In this document: positions 11,648 to 20,826 of the stretch, one piece after another
Numbering within the stretch: position 1 is the stretch's first letter
Layout: every line of letters starts with the position of its first letter
Assembly (NCBI GenBank): GCA_022695795.1
Contig: MU404057.1
Span: 248,001-312,000 of the forward strand
Length of the DNA: 64,000 bases
Direction: 5' to 3'
From: Biscogniauxia marginata
Lineage: Eukaryota > Ascomycota > Sordariomycetes > Xylariales > Xylariaceae
Position numbers and translations under genes: made by a program
Notes under the pieces: model-generated
Told to the model about the DNA's origin: nothing
The model's database searches: none
The model's input: only the letters and a program-made list of their open reading frames with translations

Positions 11648-12872
11648 AATCGGGACCGAAGTCTCAGGACTCAGAATACATAAGGAATTGAGGCAGTGAC
11701 CCCATATACCTATCCCTAGGAAATATGTCAGTTGTGGTGGATTTTTGAGAGAGTGAGTACGTGAGGTTAACTTGAGAATCTTGGATGTATGGTAAAAGGA
11801 CACTCTCAAAGATATTCAAGCAAGAGATAGGACTCAGCTCTCTTTCCACAACTTCTCTTAATTTTTAATATACGCAAGTCCAGAAAGTTGTACGAGTCCT
11901 AATTGCAGCATACCTTCCACGTCTCACTGTCAATCCCGCAACAGGATCACAATATTCGTATAAACACAATAAAGTTTGAAATATCTAGTATGCGGCACTG
12001 TTACGCTTCCTTATTCCCCTATGACCCTCCACTGTGTGCACTTGATAAATATGCTCAACCCATGCGGGTGGGTGACACGAATGGTGCACGAATGTAACCA
12101 CTCATATGCATCCCAATGGACATCACAATGCTACGATCAGCAGGCTACAAGCTCCTCCAAGAGAGCTTACAATGCAACACACAGGGGTTTACATGAGAAT
12201 TCGCTTCATTAAAAGCAGCAGGCAGGACCTCGTCATAGGTAGGCATTCGCAACAGCCTTCTCCCTCTCCCGCTTCCCACTTTTTAATCTTGTTGGCTGAA
12301 ATCTCACCTGCAAGGCGCACATCGCTCGTGTGGCCCCAAGTCCTAACACAGTTTGCAGAGACTTATTAGCTCCATATTTAGTAATTTCCAAATTCATAAA
12401 CTGAGTTATGGGTCAGCTCATGCCACTATATACATCCAATAGATCATTATGGAAGCCTTGGGCTCGTCATGTTAATGAATAGCCGCCAAGGCTACTGCTG
12501 TAGGATCATTGGACATACATACCTAACTTAAGTAATGTAAGGGCCCCTGTTGGATGCAATGGTGCATTTTCTTACCCCGCTGGGTAACCGGACCATTCAA
12601 AGTTGATATTTGATTAATGCTCGTGTTGCACATGTCATTTTCCGATCCTGTCGGCTGGCAATATAAGGAAGGAATCGGTATATGCCGCTTGAGTGGTAAT
12701 GATTTACTGTGAAACGATTGTTCTTGTTCTTTTCCTTTCTCCTTCTCCCAGGACAGACTTCCGATAAAAGTTGTTACCGTGCATGGTAATGTGTATGGAA
12801 CCCTTAGGATTAATGAAACCCCTGATCTTATCACGCAAGTCAATACCTCTAAAACACACCTCGATTTAAGAT
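11648..12872. other. Intergenic, promoter of the GMC oxidoreductase
   Basis: No gene seen. An AATATAAGG TATA-like box near 12660 and a TTCTTTTCC-type pyrimidine tract at 12720-12750 lie within 220 bases of the downstream ATG and are plausible core-promoter elements. Confidence 0.45.
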
Positions 12873-14714
12873 ATGGCATCGGAAGCACATGACTTCATTA
12901 TCGTGGGTGGTGGTACAGCTGGACTTGTGCTTGCCGCCCGTCTTTCGGAGGACCCAAGTCAGAGCATTCTTGTGCTGGAGGCTGGGTCTGACCACAGCGA
13001 AGATCCACGAGTCAAGGCTCCGGCGTTCTATCAAGCCCTGCTAAAGACAGAAGTCGATTGGGGTTTCCAAACTGAGGCCCAGGAAGGATTAAACGGCCGA
13101 ATTATCGACTTAAGCCAAGGCAAAGTTCTTGGTGGTTCAAGTGTCATTAACGCGAATGTGTTTGCACCGCCTACTAAGGCCATACTCGATGCTTGGGCAG
13201 CCCTTGGAAACGACGGGTGGGATTGGGATGCCTTCAAGTCGTACTATGCCAAAGTTTACACTTATCCATTGATACCCAAGACTTTGGAAAAGAAGCTAGG
13301 TATTGAAAACCAGACGGCGAAAGATAACAACACGCCTAAGGGCCCTATTCAAGTCTCCTTTCCCGGTGACCCGCTCCACCCAGTCCGGGAGGCTTGGGCG
13401 GAAACTTTCAAGAAAAAGGGATACCTTATGGAAAACGATCCGTGGACCACTACAGAATCGATCGGGGCATTCAGCAATCTCTCAACTATAGATCCGATTC
13501 TAAAGGAAAGAAATCATGTGGCCAAGACATACTATACCCCAATCAAAGACCGGGAGAACCTCCACGTTCTTACAAACACCACTGTTGAGAAAGTTATCCT
13601 TGAAGAGGTTCATGATTCGGTGAAAGCAGTTGGTGTCCGATACCGCTCCGAAGCCGACCTCAAGACAGTCGCTGCCCGCAAGGAAGTTATCATTGCCGCT
13701 GGTGCATTGCAGTCGCCGAAGCTGTTGGAGCTGTCCGGCATCGGTAATCAAGACCTACTGACAGAGCACAGTATCAAAGTCATCAAAGACCTGAAAGGGG
13801 TGGGCGAGAACCTTCAGGATCACCTTGCTTGTGATATGGGTTTCGAGGCAGTGGACGAAGTAGATACCCTCGATGCCCTCGCGAGACAAGAACCTGAGGC
13901 CCTAGGACAGGCCTTACGCGATTTTGCGAATCACACTGGCTTGCTCACATCTTCTGGGATCAAGACATACGCCTACATGCCTGTGATTGAGCACCTATCG
14001 GCAAATGGTCGAGAGAGGTTGCAAAAACTGCTACAACAGAACCGTCCTTCCAAAGGAGCTCCCCAAGATCAGAAGCAATCTAGGGATCTGGCTTATTATG
14101 AGGTTGTCGAGAAGTCTCTACTCAACCCAAATGAACCCTCGAGCGCCTATCTCGCGGCGATAGGGCAGAATCCTGGTCCACCTGCTGATCGGCCGTCGCA
14201 ACCTCTGCCCGGCAAATACCTGACGCTTGCGGTCATCCTCTCTAACCCTCTTTCCCATGGTAGTGTGCATATCAGGTCAAAGGATGTATTAGAGGTCCCA
14301 GTAGTCGATCCAAAATACTTCACAAACCCGATCGATGTCGAGGTCTACGCGCAGCACGTGCTCTACTTGCAGAGCATTGCCAAGTCGCCGCCGATGAGCA
14401 ACCTCCTCAAACAGCCCCCGAGGGGCTACAATTCACGTCCCGAACTAACCGACTTGGATGCCGCGACGAGATACATCAAATCCCGCGCTGTCTCGATGTG
14501 GCATCCGGCGGGAACATGTGCGATGCTGCCGGAGGAGAAGGGAGGCGTGGTCGATACAAAGTTGAGGGTGTACGGGGTGCAGAATCTCCGTGTTGTCGAC
14601 TCTAGTGTCGTCCCGCTACTGCCTCCCGGTAACCTCCAGTCTACGATATATGCGCTTGCTGAAAAGGCAGCAGATATCATCAAGGAGGAATACGGACTCA
14701 AAAGGGCAGACTAG
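12873..14714 (+). CDS. GMC-family FAD oxidoreductase (AA3-like), no signal peptide
   Basis: One uninterrupted exon of 613 residues, normal for the family. The FAD ADP-binding motif GGGTAG is at residues 12-17 with the distal E of VLEAG. The GMC signature 1 GKVLGGSSVINANVF lies near residue 85-100, and signature 2 AGALQSPKLLELSGIG near 275-290. The C-terminal active site shows WHPAGTCAM with His544 and the partner position Asn587 in GNLQSTIYA. GMC enzymes oxidise alcohols, sugars or aromatic alcohols using FAD; exact substrate unknown. The protein starts MASEAHDFIIVGGG with no secretion signal, so it should be intracellular and is unlikely to be the electron donor of the secreted LPMO 7 kb away. 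This type is common among choline-dehydrogenase-like or secondary-metabolism oxidoreductases. The lack of introns is unusual beside neighbours. Confidence 0.93.
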   Translation: MASEAHDFIIVGGGTAGLVLAARLSEDPSQSILVLEAGSDHSEDPRVKAPAFYQALLKTEVDWGFQTEAQEGLNGRIIDLSQGKVLGGSSVINANVFAPPTKAILDAWAALGNDGWDWDAFKSYYAKVYTYPLIPKTLEKKLGIENQTAKDNNTPKGPIQVSFPGDPLHPVREAWAETFKKKGYLMENDPWTTTESIGAFSNLSTIDPILKERNHVAKTYYTPIKDRENLHVLTNTTVEKVILEEVHDSVKAVGVRYRSEADLKTVAARKEVIIAAGALQSPKLLELSGIGNQDLLTEHSIKVIKDLKGVGENLQDHLACDMGFEAVDEVDTLDALARQEPEALGQALRDFANHTGLLTSSGIKTYAYMPVIEHLSANGRERLQKLLQQNRPSKGAPQDQKQSRDLAYYEVVEKSLLNPNEPSSAYLAAIGQNPGPPADRPSQPLPGKYLTLAVILSNPLSHGSVHIRSKDVLEVPVVDPKYFTNPIDVEVYAQHVLYLQSIAKSPPMSNLLKQPPRGYNSRPELTDLDAATRYIKSRAVSMWHPAGTCAMLPEEKGGVVDTKLRVYGVQNLRVVDSSVVPLLPPGNLQSTIYALAEKAADIIKEEYGLKRAD

Positions 14715-15262
14715 ATACAACTTGAATATTGATTCGTTCATTGGCTTCTGTGGGTCTCGATAGCTTCTCCACCAGAGGCAAGTAAGGGGGAGGAGCGGTG
14801 ATAAGGTATTGGATTTCGGGGGTCTTTATATTTCCTTGCGCCGGATACTACTATGTGCTACAAAGGCTGATCATGTAACTGATGCAATCATTAAATTACT
14901 TCTCCTATTCAATGTTTGCATTTGTTCGTATGTGCACGTGCCTCTGCCTAACAGAAGAGAACCCCCTCCTCACATCCCCAGATCACTCCTGTAGACATCA
15001 AAACAAGCAGCTATTCCCGTAACCAAGCCTCGGAGGGACTCTGATATAATTATCATGGTTTCTTAAAAGATCATGACAGTACTTTAGATGCGATTTCATT
15101 TCGGTTGAAAGAACGTTCTCTCTTCCACGCGTTTCAGATGTTTCGTATTGTATTACTGAATCGTTCGAGAATATACACACTCGCCCTTCTTGGGACACAC
15201 TCTCAACACTGGCAATTCACACACTAGCGAGGTTGATTATATATAGTGACTGTCACCAATCA
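14715..15262. other. Convergent intergenic
   Basis: 3' flanks of the GMC gene (+) and the unknown protein (-). No coding signal. Confidence 0.6.
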
Positions 15263-16452
15263 CTATAGCCATGGTTTAGGACCGTTCCAACAGGGCGATG
15301 ACGGCGTAATGTTCCGCAGTCTCTCCTCCGCAGCGGCAAGCTTTGCCTCATCAATAGGTTCGCCCAACGCGCGTGCCCATGTCTGCTCAACTATGTAATG
15401 CTGATCCTCGATTTCGGGGAAGTCTACAGCGCTGCAAACGTCCTTTACCTGGCGCTCCGGTGGCAATTCCTTTTCGTACCTATCCCGAAAGATGTGGAAG
15501 TACGCAAAAGCATCATACGCTTCGTAACGTGGCCGGTTATCCACAGAGTCAAGCAACGGAAGTGAGCATGTGTCTTGACCCGACTCGGAGAGCAGGAATC
15601 TGATTAGGTCACGGTGCTGGGACTCGGTAGGCGGATACAGCGTCCTTGGGCCTTCGAGACGGTCTGCGTGGAGGAACACCCTCTTGATCTTGTATGCTCG
15701 TTAGTTGGACGCATGATTGGTTGGTAGGTCATGCGACGAATACTAGTGTTTGCATACCTCGGACTCGGATTCGCCTCGATCAAACACGACTACGCTACCA
15801 AAAATCTTGGCCTCGGCCCAGTAACCAACGACATCTGCAATGCCATGGGGATATTGATGGCTAGCTTGATAATGCCAATGGAAGAAGGTTGTAGCCGGAG
15901 GCAACAAACGTGCGGCATATGGCTTATCTTCCGGTATTTGAGAAGGCGCTTCTGCCAGCCAGGTTTCGTGCTCCTTATGCTTATGGGCACCGTCGTCAAG
16001 CTGGTACAGGCGCACGGCAATCTGATGGCACGCAGTTGCGGTCAACTCGATCAGACGTAATTCAAACTCTTCCGAGCCGATAGCTGAATTCTGGAAGGCT
16101 TGAACGGCCTAAAACGTCACATCTTATTGTAGGTGCTGCGAAGTCATGTGGAATTTATAGGCCGATGACAATAACTTACGCGTGAATCAAATCCTAGCGC
16201 CAACGGGTTGAAGTCCACTCTCAACTTCCTCGTCTTCTCTAAGGCACCGTCACATAAAGCTTCATGATCATTAATTGGATGGTCTTTCGGAGGATAATGA
16301 AATTCAACGTAGGATTCAAACAATGGCATGCCGTCGATAATTTGGCTGAATGTAGATTCGGCAATGTTGCTTGAGACAGCGTTGTGAATAGCCTTGGTTG
16401 CCGCGTCCAAGTGCTCCGGGTCAAGATGCTCTAAAGTAAGTAAGGACGACAT
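15263..16452 (-). CDS. Conserved fungal protein of unknown function (349 aa)
   Basis: Three exons on the minus strand, 16452-16180, 16108-15758 and 15688-15263, join in frame to 349 residues. Both introns are GT-AG (donors GTAAGT and GTATGC, second with a CTAAC branch); a second AG six bases later in intron 2 would also keep frame. I recognise no catalytic family. Visible: a helical N-terminus (DAATKAIHNAV), an aromatic/His-rich middle with TTFFHWHYQASHQYPHGIAD and VGYWAEAKIFGSVVVFDRG, then a C-terminal region with YFHIFRDRYEKELPPE and WARALGEP, ending PCWNGPKPWL. No signal peptide or membrane segment. The beta-strand-like block before FDRGE and the regular exon structure argue for a real soluble protein rather than a chance frame. 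Function cannot be assigned. Confidence 0.75.
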
Positions 16453-17932
16453 TTCGTAGATGGTGAAAAGAGGCCATGGTGGTGATCAATGATAGTAAAG
16501 AAAAGAATAGCCCGCAAGTTTCGTCGTTATGAGATAGCATAAACTAACTGTTTGGATTGTCCCGATTGGAATAGGGAGTTGTACCGCCCCACAGTAGCTC
16601 AATCAACCAATTGAAACCGGTATAACATGGATGCTACAGAGAGGTAGATACAGGATAGATCTCAGACAGTGGGAAGTGCCAACAACAAAATGGCCATCAC
16701 TAGGCCAGTTGTCATTGTCGCACATAAATATAATGATATTCACCTACACTACTCTTCAAGCTTCTCATATGCATCTTATACACGTTCCTAGCAGATCCAA
16801 TATCACCAAATATGTTTGGTAAATTCCCAAAACAAGCTCCACCGCCTCGATCACCACCTCGTCAAGTTCCTGGCTGGCCGGCTGGAGTGCCTCTACCAAA
16901 TGAAGCACCAGTGAACGGCCTTAACAAGATGATCATCAGTGCAATCAATAGAAATCCCAATATCAACCTGCCCTGGGTACCAATCGATCCAGAAAACGAC
17001 CGCAGATTTCACCTAGTACGTCTTCGCGACACGCGACAGCCTACCCAGCACTTGCGGCTGTAGTGGTCCGAAAGTCTCAACGTGTCAATCGAGGCTTTCA
17101 ACCACTGGGACACAATGTATCAGCGCCTGCTTCTATTGCCACATCTAGGACTATGACGGCATTGGATGCGCTGAGAAACTCGAGGCGCTGCAACCTCCGC
17201 ATGCAAGAATTAAGGCTGCTACCTCGAAATCCGCGGGTTTATATTGTCGCCGTACCATCGTAGCCGAGGATGGATAAATCAAGTCCAAAAGAAAAGGTAA
17301 AGGGGGAGTTAAATATAGGAAAAGAAAGGGATAAGGAAAAGGGATAAGAAATGCAAAAGCTAGAAGAAGAAAAAGAGAAGTATAAAAAGCTGCCGTCTCA
17401 CGGAGCCGAAGCCAAGAAGCAGCACAGCACCGTCGCCGCTCCGGATCGCAGGTAGAAGTAGAAGCCCGTGTGCGCCACGCCCGCAAAAAGGGGCCGCAGC
17501 CGTTCTCTTCTCGACAAGAATCTGGTGCCCAGCTTTAGTAGGGCAGAGCGAACGGGACGCCAAGTATTCTGAGTCCTGTGGTAGTATTAGATGGGTATTA
17601 ACGCAATTAGAGGACACGTAGGTACCTATGTATGTATATATTAGGCTTATAGCGGGCCGTGGGTTCCTCAGTCCTCGACGAAGCCTTGTCGTTAACACAT
17701 ATCTGACTTTGCAAGTTTTTGACCCGATTTATAAGATTTATCCTCCCCTGTTACGGGAGTTTTTCTGGGATGGTTATTTACTTTCTAGCCACCCGAAGCA
17801 TGAACAACGCGATAGTCCTGGTGTCGCTGTAAAGCAAACTGCGAAGACACGATAGCTCTCAACAATCTTCCTTCTCGTGTTAGGAAGCTCGTTCTCTACG
17901 GCTAAAGACAATGCAACTCAATTCCCTCACGC
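16453..17932. other. Intergenic, with one weak small-gene candidate
   Basis: Apart from the frame at 16812-17063 listed next, nothing is supported. Frames at 17063-17263 (+) and 17151-17486 (-) are low-complexity or start without ATG. Confidence 0.45.
16812..17063 (+). CDS. Possible small Pro-rich protein (weak)
   Basis: ATG at 16812 opens an 83-codon frame with a Pro/Arg-rich start (FGKFPKQAPPPRSPPRQVPG) followed by a non-repetitive stretch (NGLNKMIISAINRNPNINLP). A donor GTACGT at 17015 with an acceptor TGTAG at 17062 would splice out 48 nt and continue as WSESLNVSIEAFNHWDTMYQ to a later stop, which looks more protein-like than the unspliced end. No family resemblance. May be a species-specific small protein or chance. 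Confidence 0.25.
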   Translation: MFGKFPKQAPPPRSPPRQVPGWPAGVPLPNEAPVNGLNKMIISAINRNPNINLPWVPIDPENDRRFHLVRLRDTRQPTQHLRL

Positions 17933-19789
17933 TTATTGCCAGGTCAAGCTGAACACCTCCGTGCCCGCCCTCGAGACGCCCACCTCTGCGTTCCCGTCCC
18001 CGCTCCGCACGCTCGCGGGTATCTTCTCGCCCTTCCTCTCCAGGACGATCTTGGACCCCGCGGCCTCGGGCAGCTTATAGAACCGCCGTCCGTACCGGCT
18101 GAGGAACCCTTCCAGCTTCTCCTGCGTGACGTCCACCTCGGTGAGTACACCGCGTTGAGCCGCCTCTTCCATGGCCAGCAGGACGAGCTGCGTCGCGAAC
18201 GGTTGCGTGAACACGCCCGCCGGCGCCTTGCCTTGCACGGCCGAGGTCTTGGACTGGATGGGGTGCGGGGCACTGTCGCTTCCACTGGGAGGATGGGGAG
18301 GGAGGTGTTAATATACTGAAGGAGTACTGTATGGACATATGTTGTCCTGGTAATAAAATAACTTACAAGAAGAATTTGGGGTCGTCGCTGAAGACGGCCT
18401 TGATCAGCGCATCCCTGTCGGTAGGCTTCTTAGGAATCGGCTTGCAGAAGGCAAAAGGGTCGCAGCAGGCGTCATCCGAGGTAAGATAGAGGTGATGCGC
18501 AGTAATCGTCGCTACAAACCACTTGATATCAGCGATACTTGGAGCACAAAATATCAGGGTTGGGGGGAGGGGAGGGGACATACCACCAACGGTAGGTCCA
18601 CAGGCCTTCACAGCCTCCACAGCTGCTGCAGTAGTGCAATGCTCGAGCTATAAAGACTCCGTGGTCAGTTGTGCCTAAAAGGAGTGGTCCTAGGAATACA
18701 TACGACGATGCGTAGCTTCGGAAACCGCTCGTGGAGGGTTTTCAGCGTCGGAAGAAACGCTTCTTCTAGCGTTGTGCCTGCCGGTGCGAGCGACTCCAGC
18801 ACCTCTCCGTGGATGTTGAGCACTTTGCAGACACGTTAGCTTCCATTTTTTCCCCATATTATTTCGTGGGTGTTATTTCAACATAAAAGACGAAGCCTTC
18901 TAGGTGTTGTTATATCCTCGAAGATGTGCTAGATGAGAACAGCAATCCTGTAGGATTGTGCTATATCATTACGGTGTATGTTTACATACCTATATCATGC
19001 TTCTCCATAGCAGAAAAGGTTTCGTAAAAGGACTCAATATTAGAGACCCCGGACTCAGAATTAGTAGTCACCCCTGAGATGTGTTAGTGTTGCGTATGGA
19101 GCCAAATAGGGGTGACGGAAGCTTGCCTTGCGGGTACAACTTCACACCAGCGATACCTGCTGCTGCTGCCTGAGCGATTACGTCGGGGGTAACAGAAGGG
19201 TGAAGCTGGAAGTTATTTAGTTAAAACAGAACTGCATACTATCTGAACGAGAGGCTCAATATTAAGGGGCACTAACATAGAGTGACATGAGGAAATTGAC
19301 ATCTTTCGTTATAGCTTGCAGCTTAGTGCGGTATTCAAGCACCTTGAAACCGGTCAGTTGTATTATTCTGTAGAAGACATGTGTATATAGGTGCAGTATT
19401 TTCTTGAATGCATACACACCTTCTCAACGGACGTAAGGGGAGGAACCTTTACTCGAACGGATTAGCACATAATCAATGATAAATAAATTACTGATATTCC
19501 AAACGGAACCTTCAAGGCTTTTCCCCATGGAAGGCCGAAAACTTAAAATATAAAATAAATATATCAAACAAGAAAATTAGGCCCGCGTACAAGATTCGGC
19601 ATGCTATGCTCCTTGGTCAGCCCCTTCATTCTTCTGCCGGGATCTGAGAAACTCGTACACAAACGCCGTGTCAACCCCACCGCGGCGAACGGTGGGGACA
19701 ACCAGATCCATTAATTCGCCCTGGCGCAGATGGACATGCATATCTGCCGTAGCTGGCAGCTCAAGCCGTTGAATATTTTTCAACTGCAT
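17933..19789 (-). CDS. URA4: Dihydroorotase (pyrC/URA4 type), ten exons
   Basis: Third step of de novo pyrimidine synthesis: closes N-carbamoyl-aspartate to dihydroorotate, in the cytosol. Exons (minus): 19789-19659, 19603-19591, 19446-19420, 19342-19277, 19205-19127, 19073-18990, 18822-18704, 18647-18584, 18511-18367, 18284-17933; total 359 residues, normal for the class. Zinc ligands and active residues fall where the E. coli enzyme has them: His18 and His20 (DMHVHLR), carboxylated Lys101 (GVKLYPQG), His138 (LNIHGE), His176 (LEHCTT), Asp246 (GSDSAPH). Exon 2 is only 13 nt and supplies MPNL; exon 3 is 27 nt and supplies VPPLTSVEK. Intron 5 (19074-19126) starts GC rather than GT (GCAAGC...CTCAG). 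The other eight are GT-AG. All phases agree and no residue of the family core is missing, so this is a functional gene. Confidence 0.93.
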
Positions 19790-20755
19790 CTTGCCTCGAG
19801 TCGCAAAGGCGTGTGTGTGTGCGTGTATCTTCTTGTTGGTTAAACCTGTGTCGTGAGAAAAACACCAACGATTCTGGCAGAAGTTTTGTTCAGAGACTGC
19901 TGGAGTACTGAGAAAAAGGAACCAGGTTATATTTCAGTTAGTGGGCGTTACTCAACTTTAGTGGAGGTCACGTGGGAATCCCCTCTTTTGGATGAAAGGC
20001 ATGTTCTTTTCCTTTCTTTTCCTTTTCTTTTATTCTTTTTTCCCTCATTCAATATTAAGCAAAAACAAGGTTGGAAAATTAGTTCGTTAATAGGTAATTA
20101 TTATTTTAATTAATAACTAATGTAATAGAAAACTTTTATTTAATTTACTTATATTTAATTTAAATTTTTGTTTATCTATATTAGTTTCTTAGTAGGTGGT
20201 TTAGTTTTTAAATAGTCATTAACTAAACTACTTTTCCAACCTGGTTTCATTCAACCTTCAATGCCTCGTCCCAACTTCAGCAAGCAAGCGGCACCTCCAT
20301 GCCCGTCTCGTTGACGAGGGTGTAAAAATATCCCTTCCCCGGGAAATTGAGCAGCTCTCTTGGGCACTCATCCACGGGTGCTGATAATGCGAGGTTGTAA
20401 CCAGACGATATGCCAGTAAACAGGCTGTCTGATTAATTGGCCAGAAAGAAGAACTAGTTGAATTGTCAGCACATGTATGTCCCTCCGTGTGTTCACTATC
20501 CCAAATCTTGACTTCACACTTGTGTCGGCCGCCAGGGCACCATGCCATATCGCCCATGACCATAGGCATAGCCTATTTTATGCCATAGGTCGTGTGTGGC
20601 ATGGAAGCCTTCATTTTCGAATCCTAGTATGGGAGGATTCTATACCCATAGGCATCATTTATATGCAAAACAAGAAAACTAAAAGAGGTCAGTAAATCAA
20701 GGTAACAAAAATGAAGAGAAAAAAAGGAATGAGCGAACCCAGAAAATCAGTCATC
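19790..20755. other. AT-rich intergenic with MITE-like element
   Basis: URA4 promoter side (minus) on the left, then AT-rich DNA (20040-20240) carrying the inverted-repeat element listed next. The frames 20258-20569 (-) and 20477-20695 (+) overlap each other and match nothing known. Confidence 0.5.
20068..20242. mobile_element. MITE-like AT-rich element with ~25-bp terminal inverted repeats
   Basis: The left end AGGTTGGAAAATTAGTT is mirrored at the right end by ACTACTTTTCCAACCT. With the adjoining GTTAAT, about 22 of 25 positions match in inverted orientation. The 175-bp interior is very AT-rich and non-coding. A clear target-site duplication is not visible, so the exact ends are uncertain (the inverted match may extend about six bases outward). 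The size and structure fit a non-autonomous DNA transposon. Confidence 0.6.
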
Positions 20756-20826
20756 TGCATCAGCCGCGAATCGAACGCGGGGCCCATCGATGGCAACGAT
20801 GGATTTTACCACTAAACCACTGATGC
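20756..20826 (-). tRNA. tRNA-Gly (anticodon GCC)
   Basis: On the minus strand the sequence folds as a complete 71-nt tRNA. The acceptor GCATCAG pairs with CTGATGC, followed by discriminator A. The D-arm has GTGGTTTAGTGGTAAAAT, which contains the A box. The anticodon stem CATCG/CGATG encloses loop TTGCCAT with anticodon GCC. The T-arm CCGCG-TTCGATT-CGCGG carries the B box. No intron and no encoded CCA, as expected in a eukaryote. This short tRNA lacks a long variable arm, consistent with glycine. Confidence 0.95.
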
